Shown here: in pieces, positions 7,112-13,543 of the stretch
Position numbering within the stretch: the stretch's first letter is position 1
Layout: each line of letters begins with the position of its first letter
From: DASRJX01 sp035649235
Lineage (GTDB): Bacteria; Acidobacteriota; Polarisedimenticolia; Gp22-AA2
Direction: 5' to 3'
Length of the DNA stretch: 16,630 nt
Assembly: GCA_035649235.1 (NCBI GenBank)
Contig: DASRJX010000126.1
Coordinates: 1-16,630 of the forward strand
The notes under the pieces: generated by a model
What the model was told of the DNA's origin: nothing
What the model saw: only the letters and a program-made list of their open reading frames with translations
Database searches by the model: none
Position numbers and translations under genes: made by a program

Positions 7112-8503
7112 ATGACATCGAAGCTGGCGCAGGACCTCAGGGCGCTGGTGGCGGGAGCCGTCCTGGACGACGACGCCGCCCGGGACGGGAAGAGCGGCGA
7201 TTTCGGCCGGATGATCACCCGGGTGCCGGGCGTCGTGGTGCGCCCGCAATCGGGCGAGGACGTTGCGGCCGTCATCCGCTACGCCCGCACCCAGTCGGTG
7301 CCCGTGGCCACGCGCGGCGAGGCGCACACGCAGTCGGGGCAGGCGCTCACGGACGGCGGGATCCTCCTCGATCTGACCTCGCTCGAGCGCATCCTCTCGG
7401 TGGATGCCGACTCTCTGTCGGCCGACTGCGAGGCCGGAGTGAAGTGGGAGGCCCTGGTCCGGCAGGTCGTTCCCCAGGGCCTGGTGCCTCCCGTCCTGAC
7501 CAACAACCTGGGCGTGACGATCGGCGGGACGCTCTCGGTCGCCGGCCTGGGCGTGGCGTCGTTCCGCTACGGCACGCAGGGGGACAACGTCACCGAGATC
7601 GAAGCCGTCACCGGCCAGGGGGACGTCGTCGTCTGCAGCGCGACGCAGAACCAGGAAGTCTTCGACGCCGTCCGCTCGGGGCTGGGACAGTTCGGAGTGA
7701 TCACCCGCGCGCGCCTGAAACTGCGCCGTTGCAAGCCCCGCGTCCGGACCTACTACCTGCTCTACGACGACCTGGCCGCCCTCATGCGCGATGCACGGGC
7801 GGTCATCGACGAGAACCGGGTCGACGACATGGAGTCCTGGTGCGTCCCCTGTCCCCAGGGGTTCCGCTGGGTCGGACAGGCGAAGGAGGCGTTCGCCGCC
7901 TGGTTCTTTCCGCTCCACCTGACCGTCGAGTACGACCCGAGCGCCCCTCCCGACGACGCGCAGCGGCTCCAGGGGCTCGTCCCCTACCGGCGCGTGCATG
8001 TGGAGGATCAGGACCTGATCCAGTTCGCGGCGCGTCTCGAGCCTCTGTTCGTGGTCTGGAAGCGCAGCGGCTACTGGGCGGGCGCGCATCCCTGGATGGA
8101 GACCATACTCCCCTGGCCGGCGGCGGTGCCTTTCATCCAGCAGGTCCTGGCCGCCCTGCCGCCGACCGCCCTCGGAGGAGGGCACGTGCTCCTCTGGCCG
8201 AGTCGCGGCACGACCTCGCACGTACCTCTGTTCATGACGCCCGGGACGCCACTCGTCATGGGCTTCGGCATCCTGCCGGGGCTGCCCCCCGACGTCGTGC
8301 CGCAGGCCCGGCAGCGGCTCAACATGGCGTCCGATCTGAGCATGACGGCGGGCGCCAAGCGCTACCTGTCCGGCCTCATCGAGTTCGACCGCGCGCGCTG
8401 GAAGCAGCACTTCGGCGCCCGGTGGGACGAGGTCTGTCGTCTCAAGAAGACTTACGATCCGGACGGCATCCTGAATCCCGGGTTCATCGACTACGGCCCC
8501 TGA
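7112..8503 (+). CDS. FAD-binding oxidoreductase, cytokinin-dehydrogenase-like
   Basis: A 463-residue flavoprotein of the VAO/PCMH family. The FAD domain is clear: VVVRPQSGEDVAAVIRYAR (residues 41-59), RGEAHTQSGQAL (68-79) with H72 at the site where cytokinin dehydrogenases carry 8-alpha-histidyl FAD, LGVTIGGTLSVAGLG (133-147), FRYGTQGDNVTEIEAVTG (151-168) and RSGLGQFGVITRARL (188-202). The C-terminal half has HPWMETILPW and ends in YDPDGILNPGF, both typical of the cytokinin dehydrogenase group. In place of the family's TDYL active-site Asp, this protein has TNNL (N131). No signal peptide is seen, so it is probably cytoplasmic. The ATG at 7112 has GGAG 5 nt upstream; upstream in-frame starts give low-quality sequence. 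The stop overlaps the next start by 1 nt. The substrate is unknown. Confidence 0.88.
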   Translation: MTSKLAQDLRALVAGAVLDDDAARDGKSGDFGRMITRVPGVVVRPQSGEDVAAVIRYARTQSVPVATRGEAHTQSGQALTDGGILLDLTSLERILSVDADSLSADCEAGVKWEALVRQVVPQGLVPPVLTNNLGVTIGGTLSVAGLGVASFRYGTQGDNVTEIEAVTGQGDVVVCSATQNQEVFDAVRSGLGQFGVITRARLKLRRCKPRVRTYYLLYDDLAALMRDARAVIDENRVDDMESWCVPCPQGFRWVGQAKEAFAAWFFPLHLTVEYDPSAPPDDAQRLQGLVPYRRVHVEDQDLIQFAARLEPLFVVWKRSGYWAGAHPWMETILPWPAAVPFIQQVLAALPPTALGGGHVLLWPSRGTTSHVPLFMTPGTPLVMGFGILPGLPPDVVPQARQRLNMASDLSMTAGAKRYLSGLIEFDRARWKQHFGARWDEVCRLKKTYDPDGILNPGFIDYGP

Positions 8504-9393
8504 TGATCTATGCCGCCCACGCGGCGCGCCTGGCGCTCGGGCTGATCTTCCTGGCCGCCGCCTTCCTGAAATCGCTCGACGTCGCCGAGTTCGCGCGCCA
8601 AACCTCTGAGTACGGCGTCATCGGGCCGGCCGTGGCCGCGATCGCGGCTCCCCTCCTCATCGCCCTCGAGGGCACCCTGGGGGTGGCCCTTGTCGTCGGC
8701 TGGCGGGCGCGCGCCGCCGCGGTCGCCCTGGGCGGGCTGCTCGTCCTGTTCATCGCTCTCGAGGCCTGGGGCCTGGCGCACGGACGGACCGAATCCTGCG
8801 GCTGCTTCGGGGCCTACGTGCAGCGCACGCCGGCGCAGGTGATCCTGGAGGACACCCTCTTTCTGGGGCTCGCAGTCCTGGCGTTCGTGGGGCTCGGGTC
8901 CTGGGGGGCGCGGCGCGGGCGGCTGGCGGGGGCGTGCGTGGCCACCTCGGCGGCCCTGTTCCTCGGATTCGCCCTGGCCTCCCCGCACCTCCCAATCGAC
9001 GCGCTGGTGACGCAGCTCAGAGTCGGCCGGACCGCCGAGGAGCTGCAGATCGCCCGGTACCTTCCCGACGACGGGCGGGGCAGGACGCTGGTGGCGCTCC
9101 TGGACCTAACGAGCCCGGACGCGAAGCAGGTGTCGGAGGCCCTGAACGCCCTGCATGACGCCCCTGGTGCACCGGCCGTCATCGCCCTGACACCATCCAC
9201 GGAGCAGGAGGAGGCCGCGTTCCTGTGGGAGGCCTACCCGGCCTTCGAGATCCACCCCGTCGACCGAGGGACGCTGAAGCGACTTTACAGGAGATTGCCG
9301 CTATACTTCCTGCTCCGTTCCGGCCGGGTGGACCGCGTATTCCGCACGGCCCTCCCGCCCGCGAGCGACCTGCTATCATCGGAGGCGTCATGA
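8503..9393 (+). CDS. MauE/DoxX-type redox membrane protein with C-terminal thioredoxin-like domain
   Basis: A 296-residue protein. Residues 1-160 form four to five membrane helices (about 8-24, 45-66, 70-92, 114-134 and 142-160) with the early FLKSLDVAEFARQTSEYGV element of MauE/DoxX proteins. The hallmark CGCFG (C99 and C101) lies between helices 3 and 4. MauE-type proteins are thought to pass reducing or oxidising equivalents across the membrane. Residues 175-290 look like a degenerate thioredoxin fold (TLVALLDLTSPDAKQVSEAL, then LPLYFLLRSGRVDRVF). It has no CxxC: DLTSPDA stands where the active site would be. TGATG couples it to the flavoprotein (1-nt overlap), and its stop overlaps the start of the thioredoxin-like gene by 4 nt. 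Confidence 0.85.
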   Translation: MIYAAHAARLALGLIFLAAAFLKSLDVAEFARQTSEYGVIGPAVAAIAAPLLIALEGTLGVALVVGWRARAAAVALGGLLVLFIALEAWGLAHGRTESCGCFGAYVQRTPAQVILEDTLFLGLAVLAFVGLGSWGARRGRLAGACVATSAALFLGFALASPHLPIDALVTQLRVGRTAEELQIARYLPDDGRGRTLVALLDLTSPDAKQVSEALNALHDAPGAPAVIALTPSTEQEEAAFLWEAYPAFEIHPVDRGTLKRLYRRLPLYFLLRSGRVDRVFRTALPPASDLLSSEAS

Positions 9394-10208
9394 GCAAGCC
9401 GATCCTCCCCGTCGCGCTGGCGGCGCTCCTGCTGGCCGTTCCGTCCCTGACGGCGCCCGCATTCGCCGGCGAGTTGGTCTGCCGGCCGAACTACGACTTC
9501 TGCGTCGAGGTAGACGGCAAGTACCCGCATGACGCGACCTTCCTCACCGCCGACGTGCGCGGCAAGTTCCTGGTCGACATGCCCTCGAACGGCAGCGGCC
9601 TGCTCATCGATCTCCCGGCGCGTAAGGCGGTGGCCCTGTCGAGCGACCTCATTACCCGGAGCGAGGCGCCGGGGGTCGTCAAGGTGAAGGATCCGATCCC
9701 GTCGAGCGCCGCTTCGTATGCCCTGTCGATCGAAGGTCCGATCCTGAGCTTCGAGACCAAGACCTCGAAGGTGCGCGTCCTCAAGGTGCTCGACCGCGCG
9801 CCCCAGATCGGACCGATAGCACTCGACGATCTGCTCGCCGATCGCGCCGAGTACCGCGAGGCGGGGCGGCTCTACAACCCGGACAAGGTCGCCCTCGAGG
9901 CGATCCACAAGTCGAAGAAGCCGATCGAGATCGAGGCCTTCTTCGGGACCTGGTGCGCCCACTGCAAGCTCTTCATGCCGAAGTTCCTGCGCGTCATGAA
10001 GGACGCCGAGAACCCCAACATCAAGCTGACGCTCATCGGAGTCCCGAAGAACTTCGGCGCGGAGAAGGGGCCCTGGGAAGGGCGGGGGATCCAGAGCATC
10101 CCCACGATCACCGTCCGCTACGAGGGGAAGGACCTCACGCGGCTCGGCACGCACGAGACGGCCGTCCCGGAGTCGGAGCTCGCCGGGATCATCGCCGCGC
10201 TGCGATAG
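9390..10208 (+). CDS. Exported thioredoxin-fold protein (WCAHC)
   Basis: A 272-residue protein with a signal peptide (KPILPVALAALLLAVPSLTAPAFA, cleavage near residue 26). The N-terminal region of about 150 residues has cysteines C31 and C38 and a beta-rich pattern of unknown family. A C-terminal thioredoxin domain follows (about residues 165-272), with strand PIEIEAFFGTWCAHC (active site C189-A-H-C192), LTLIGVPKNF and the cis-proline element SIPTITV (P239). A CAHC active site resembles oxidising DsbA-like CPHC types more than reducing CGPC, though this is inference. GGAGG lies 4 nt upstream of the ATG, and the start overlaps the MauE-like stop (ATGA). It probably works outside the cytoplasm with the MauE-like protein as its membrane partner. 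The 3' end overlaps the convergent amidohydrolase gene by 20 nt. Confidence 0.87.
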   Translation: MSKPILPVALAALLLAVPSLTAPAFAGELVCRPNYDFCVEVDGKYPHDATFLTADVRGKFLVDMPSNGSGLLIDLPARKAVALSSDLITRSEAPGVVKVKDPIPSSAASYALSIEGPILSFETKTSKVRVLKVLDRAPQIGPIALDDLLADRAEYREAGRLYNPDKVALEAIHKSKKPIEIEAFFGTWCAHCKLFMPKFLRVMKDAENPNIKLTLIGVPKNFGAEKGPWEGRGIQSIPTITVRYEGKDLTRLGTHETAVPESELAGIIAALR

Positions 10209-11961
10209 AGGCCGGCGGGGCCGAGTCCCGCGCCACAGGCGCAAGCGCATTCTTCACCACGCGCCCGCGCTGCATCACGAACCCGACGTTCTGCATCGCT
10301 TCGATCCGCTGCAGCGGGTCGCCGGGCACGGCCACGAGGTCCGCCCGGAGCCCCGGCGCCACCCGACCGACCTCCTGCTCCTGTCCCAGGAGGCGCGCGG
10401 CGACCGCCGTCGCCGACCGGAGCGCCGCGGCCGGCGTCATCCCGAACCGCACCATCCAGCCGAACTCCTCCGCCTCGTTGAGGCTCCAGGGGAAGCCGCC
10501 GGCGTCGGTCCCGAAGACGATCGTCACGCCGCCCGCCAGCGCCGCCTTGAAGCTGCTCTCGTGGAGCGCCGGGATGCGCTCCCAGACGGGCGCGCCCTCC
10601 TTGGCCCGTGCCGGGGCCACATACCGCGTCACCATGAGCGTCGGGCAGTAGGCGACGCCCTGCGCCTTCATCCGGCGCACGGCCGCGGCGTCGAGTCCGA
10701 TGCCGTGCTCGATGCTGTCGACGCCGGCGTCGAGGGCGCGCTGCAGTCCCTTCGGGGCCATCGCGTGCGCCGCCACCTTGCGGTTCTGGCGGTGCGCCTC
10801 GTTCACGATGGCGCGCAGCTCGTCCGCGTCGAAGGTCGGGATGCTGTCCAGCCGGCCGTCCGGGCCGATGAAATAGGATCGATCGCAGTAGACCTTGATC
10901 CAGTCGGCGCCGCGCTGCACCTGCTCGCGCACGGCGCGCCGGCCGGCGTCCGGGCCGTCCACCACCTGCACGCCGTTCGGCACGGGGGATTCGACCGCGT
11001 ACCCGAGGAGCGGGTAGGCCCCTGTGATGTCGAGCGCCAGCGTCGCGACGAACAGGCGCGGCCCCGGCACGTGCCCTTCGAGGATGCCGTCGCGCAACGC
11101 CACGTCGGCGAACCCCGCCCCTTCGCTCCCGAGATCGCGCAGCGTCGTGAAGCCGTGCTCGAGGGCGGCGCGGGCGGCGGCCACGCCGCGGATGGTGCGG
11201 TGCGGGATCGACTCCTTCAGGACCTGATCGTCGTACGAGCGCCGCGTCGGGTCCCCCTGCAGCAGGACGTGCGTGTGGACGTCGATCAGGCCCGGCAGCA
11301 GCGTCGCGTCCCCCAGATCGAGGATCGTCGCCCCCGGCGGCGCCACGGCGGAGGCGGCGGGTCCGACGCTCCGGATGCGCTCCCCCTCGACGACCACGGC
11401 CACGTCACGCCGCAGATCCCCCTGGCCGCCGTCGAACAGGCGCGCCGCGCGCAGCACGAGGACGGGCGGCCCCGCCCCGCGCTCCGGGCCGGCGGCCCCC
11501 CCGGTCCCCGCCTCGGCCATCCCGGTGCTGCCCGCGATCGCTCCGGCGGGTCCGATCCCGCCCGGGAACGCGGCCAGGATGGCGACGAGGATGCAGGCGG
11601 CTCCCTTGCGCTTCCCCTTCCCCGTCCGGCCCGCCGGCGGCCCTCCCGCCGGACCCTTCCCGCCCGCGCCGCGGACCCGGGCGATCTCGCGCTCGCGCTG
11701 CTCCTCGATCCGGCGCCGGTCGATGGCGTACTCCTCCTCCAGTTTGGCGAGCGCCTCGGCGTCCTCCCCGGCCTTCCTGCGGTTCGCCTTGTGGAGGATC
11801 TCGGCCTCGGCCTGCTTCGCCTGGAACCGGGCCCGGACGTCGGAGATCTCCCGTTTCTGATCGTCCGTCAGTGCGGCGGGGCCTGATTCGCCACGCTGCT
11901 GGTCCTGCATGCGGAGCTTCTCCATGGCGATCTCGTAGGCGCTCTTCGGTGCGTCACCCAT
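10189..11961 (-). CDS. Amidohydrolase (imidazolonepropionase/prolidase-like) fused to an N-terminal coiled-coil module
   Basis: A 590-residue protein in three parts. Residues 1-98 are a charged helical module (AYEIAMEKLRMQDQQ, LTDDQKREISDVRARF, LEEEYAIDRRRIEEQREREI). Residues 99-150 are a Gly/Pro linker and a basic-hydrophobic signal-like stretch (KGKRKGAACILVAILAAF). Residues 165-575 are a metal-dependent amidohydrolase: composite beta strands (VLVLRAARLFDGG), H229-T-H231, K356 in WIKVYCD (possible carboxylated lysine), H399, H419 in SIEHG and D486 in FGTDAGG. These fit the imidazolonepropionase-like and Xaa-Pro dipeptidase subgroup; the substrate is not predictable. A GAGAGG-type ribosome-binding site precedes the ATG. 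No ATG, GTG or TTG lies just before the signal-like helix, so a separate hydrolase start is not available there. It shares an 85-nt divergent spacer with the gene at 12047. Confidence 0.87.
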   Translation of the reverse strand: MGDAPKSAYEIAMEKLRMQDQQRGESGPAALTDDQKREISDVRARFQAKQAEAEILHKANRRKAGEDAEALAKLEEEYAIDRRRIEEQREREIARVRGAGGKGPAGGPPAGRTGKGKRKGAACILVAILAAFPGGIGPAGAIAGSTGMAEAGTGGAAGPERGAGPPVLVLRAARLFDGGQGDLRRDVAVVVEGERIRSVGPAASAVAPPGATILDLGDATLLPGLIDVHTHVLLQGDPTRRSYDDQVLKESIPHRTIRGVAAARAALEHGFTTLRDLGSEGAGFADVALRDGILEGHVPGPRLFVATLALDITGAYPLLGYAVESPVPNGVQVVDGPDAGRRAVREQVQRGADWIKVYCDRSYFIGPDGRLDSIPTFDADELRAIVNEAHRQNRKVAAHAMAPKGLQRALDAGVDSIEHGIGLDAAAVRRMKAQGVAYCPTLMVTRYVAPARAKEGAPVWERIPALHESSFKAALAGGVTIVFGTDAGGFPWSLNEAEEFGWMVRFGMTPAAALRSATAVAARLLGQEQEVGRVAPGLRADLVAVPGDPLQRIEAMQNVGFVMQRGRVVKNALAPVARDSAPPASIAARR

Positions 11962-11991
11962 CTCTTCACCCTCTCCGGATTCCCGTCACGC

Positions 11992-12020
11992 TTGACCTGC
12001 GGCGAGCCGGGAGCAGAGAA
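11992..12020 (+). promoter_or_regulatory. Candidate promoter for the CPCC coiled-coil gene
   Basis: TTGACC (11992-11997, 5 of 6 consensus) and GAGAAT (12015-12020, 4 of 6) are 17 nt apart in the divergent spacer. The predicted start near 12027 gives a leader of about 20 nt containing GAGAGG (12034-12039), 7 nt before the ATG at 12047. Confidence 0.4.
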
Positions 12021-12046
12021 TACCGTGTTCCATCGAGAGGCCGCAA

Positions 12047-12340
12047 ATGTCCGAGAACCTCGAAATCGTCTGCCCTTGCTGCGACACGCTGCTGGTGGTC
12101 GATCGGGAAACCGGCGCCGTCCTGCGGGAGGAACGGTCGACCAAGCGGGAGCACAAGTCGCTCGACGAGGCGCTGGGATCGGTGAAGGCGCAGAAGCGCG
12201 AGGCGGAGCACCGCCTGGCGCGCGCCATGGAAGAGGCCAAGCACCGGGAGGAGATCCTGGAGCGGAAGTTCCAGGAGGCGCGCCGCAAGGCGGCCGAGAA
12301 CCCCGACGAGCCCCCGCCCCACCCGTTCGACGGCGACTGA
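12047..12340 (+). CDS. Small CPCC-motif coiled-coil protein
   Basis: A 97-residue protein. The N-terminus LEIVCPCCDTLLVVDRETGAVL (from residue 5) looks like half of a zinc ribbon: one C-x-x-C-type knuckle on a beta hairpin, with no second cysteine pair. Residues about 40-88 are a long, highly charged helix (LGSVKAQKREAEHRLARAMEEAKHREEILERKFQEARRK) likely to form a coiled coil. The tail is Pro/Asp-rich. Two chains could complete a zinc site by dimerising through the helix (inference). Its divergent neighbour begins with another small charged coiled-coil module, which suggests the two may be functionally linked. GAGAGG lies 7 nt before the ATG. I do not recognise a named family. Confidence 0.78.
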   Translation: MSENLEIVCPCCDTLLVVDRETGAVLREERSTKREHKSLDEALGSVKAQKREAEHRLARAMEEAKHREEILERKFQEARRKAAENPDEPPPHPFDGD

Positions 12341-12367
12341 CGCCCGCTAGGCTGGAGACTCCGGGCC

Positions 12368-12382
12368 AGGAGCCTGGCTCCT
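12368..12382. terminator. Small hairpin between convergent genes
   Basis: AGGAGC-CTG-GCTCCT forms a perfect 6-bp stem with a 3-nt loop between the convergent genes ending at 12340 and 12381, touching the TPR stop codon. There is no T-tract on either strand, so it would be at best a weak bidirectional terminator. Confidence 0.25.
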
Positions 12383-13472
12383 AGGTGATGATGGCCTGGC
12401 CCGGCTGACCGGCGCCGCGCCGGCGCCAGCGCCTCAGGCCGAACCACGCCGCCGCACCGGCCGCCACGATCAGGACCCCTGCCAGGAGCGCCAGCACCCA
12501 GGTCTGGCTCAACGCGCGGGCGATCGCCAGCTTGGCTCCGAGCCAGCGGCTGACGGCCAGATCGGGGACCGTCGGCATCGGGTTCGACTGCGCCTTCACC
12601 TGGGCCACCCCGTAGTACAGGGCCGCCTCCGACGGCGAGTGGAAGAAGGTCATGTCGGCGGCGCGCTCCATCGCCCGTGCGGCGACCGGCGAGCTCGGGC
12701 TGCCGTTGGAGTAGCGGCGGAAGAACTCGGCCGCCTCGCTGCGCTTGCCTCGCTCCGAGAGCACCACCCCCAGCTCGTACAGCGACTCGAGCGCGGCCTG
12801 GGTCCGCGGGTAGGTCTCGATCAGATGGCGGTAGGTCGTCTCCGACTTCTCCAGCTCCCGCGAGTCGTGGAACGCGATCGCCGCGGTGTACAGGGCGTTC
12901 GGGATGAGCTGATGCTGGGGGAACTCCGTCTCGAAGTCGGCGACCAGCGGACCGGCCTTTCCCGCCTGCCCCGTCAGGCGCAGCGTGTTGGCCAGCTGGT
13001 ATTTGATCGCCGGCAGCACGTCGGGCGTCGGATTGTGCTCCAGCGCCTTCTCGAATAGCGGGATGGCGCCTTTGAGGTCCCCTCCCTGCCGGCGCGCGAA
13101 GCCGGCCATGTAGAGCACGTCGGCGATGCGGGGGTCGTCCGGGAACCGCTGCGCCGCCTCTTCCAGGAGTCCGGCCGCCGGCAGGAACTCCTTGATCACG
13201 ATGTGCGCCCGGGCCTCCCCTTGCATCGAGCTGACGATCTCCCCGGGCGTCGGGCAGAGCGTCCGCACCTCCTGGAACTGCACGATCGACTCGTTGACGC
13301 GCTCCTGGGCCAGCAGGCTCTCGGCGCGGACCAGGATGTCCTCCACCGTGCCGCCGTAGCCCTGGGCGAAGGCCGGCGCCGCGCTCGCCAGGACGGCGGC
13401 GAGCGCCGCGGCCGTTCCGGCCAGGTGACGACTGCGCCGCGGCATTCTGCCCCAGGGACGACTCGACAACAT
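12381..13472 (-). CDS. Exported TPR protein with C-terminal membrane anchor
   Basis: A 363-residue protein with a signal peptide (PRRSRHLAGTAAALAAVLASAAPAFA-QG, cleavage near residue 36). TPR-like repeats follow: VEDILVRAESLLAQERVNESIVQFQEV, ADVLYMAGFARRQGGDLKGAIPLFEKALEHNP, KYQLANTLRLTGQAGKAGPLVADF, ALYTAAIAFHDSRELEKSETTYRHLIETYP and SLYELGVVLSERGKRSEAAEFFRRY. A C-terminal membrane helix (WVLALLAGVLIVAAGAAAWFGL, about 324-345) is followed by the basic RRWRRR. The layout is that of a periplasmic TPR scaffold held in the inner membrane, with some likeness to YbgF/BamD-type repeats. M1 (13472) lacks a Shine-Dalgarno and may lie at the very 5' end of its transcript. M10 (13445) is an alternative start and keeps the whole signal peptide. 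Confidence 0.85.
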   Translation of the reverse strand: MLSSRPWGRMPRRSRHLAGTAAALAAVLASAAPAFAQGYGGTVEDILVRAESLLAQERVNESIVQFQEVRTLCPTPGEIVSSMQGEARAHIVIKEFLPAAGLLEEAAQRFPDDPRIADVLYMAGFARRQGGDLKGAIPLFEKALEHNPTPDVLPAIKYQLANTLRLTGQAGKAGPLVADFETEFPQHQLIPNALYTAAIAFHDSRELEKSETTYRHLIETYPRTQAALESLYELGVVLSERGKRSEAAEFFRRYSNGSPSSPVAARAMERAADMTFFHSPSEAALYYGVAQVKAQSNPMPTVPDLAVSRWLGAKLAIARALSQTWVLALLAGVLIVAAGAAAWFGLRRWRRRGAGQPGQAIIT

Positions 13473-13479
13473 GGCGGCT

Positions 13480-13509
13480 ATTCTATGATCGGCCCCGCCC
13501 GGGCGTCAT
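13480..13509 (-). promoter_or_regulatory. Candidate promoter for the anchored TPR gene, overlapping a divergent -10
   Basis: On the minus strand, ATGACG (13509-13504) and TAGAAT (13485-13480, 5 of 6 consensus) are 18 nt apart. Transcription would start near 13473, right at the annotated ATG. On the plus strand a TATGAT (13484-13489, 5 of 6) overlaps the same bases and could serve the gene at 13544, although no good -35 accompanies it. Confidence 0.35.
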
Positions 13510-13543
13510 CCGGTTTCAGGACGGAGCCCTTCTGTCTGCTCAC

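Noticed and set aside
6644..8410. 588-codon open frame on the minus strand
   Set aside because: It lies opposite the cytokinin-dehydrogenase-like gene and includes part of the exported-protein gene in another frame. No recognisable domain.
6946..8502. N-terminal extension of the MauE-like gene back to 6946
   Set aside because: Only the part from 8503 has membrane helices and the CGCFG motif. The rest is an out-of-frame reading of the flavoprotein gene.
10561..11886. 441-codon open frame on the plus strand
   Set aside because: Antisense to the amidohydrolase, whose catalytic motifs are all present on the minus strand.
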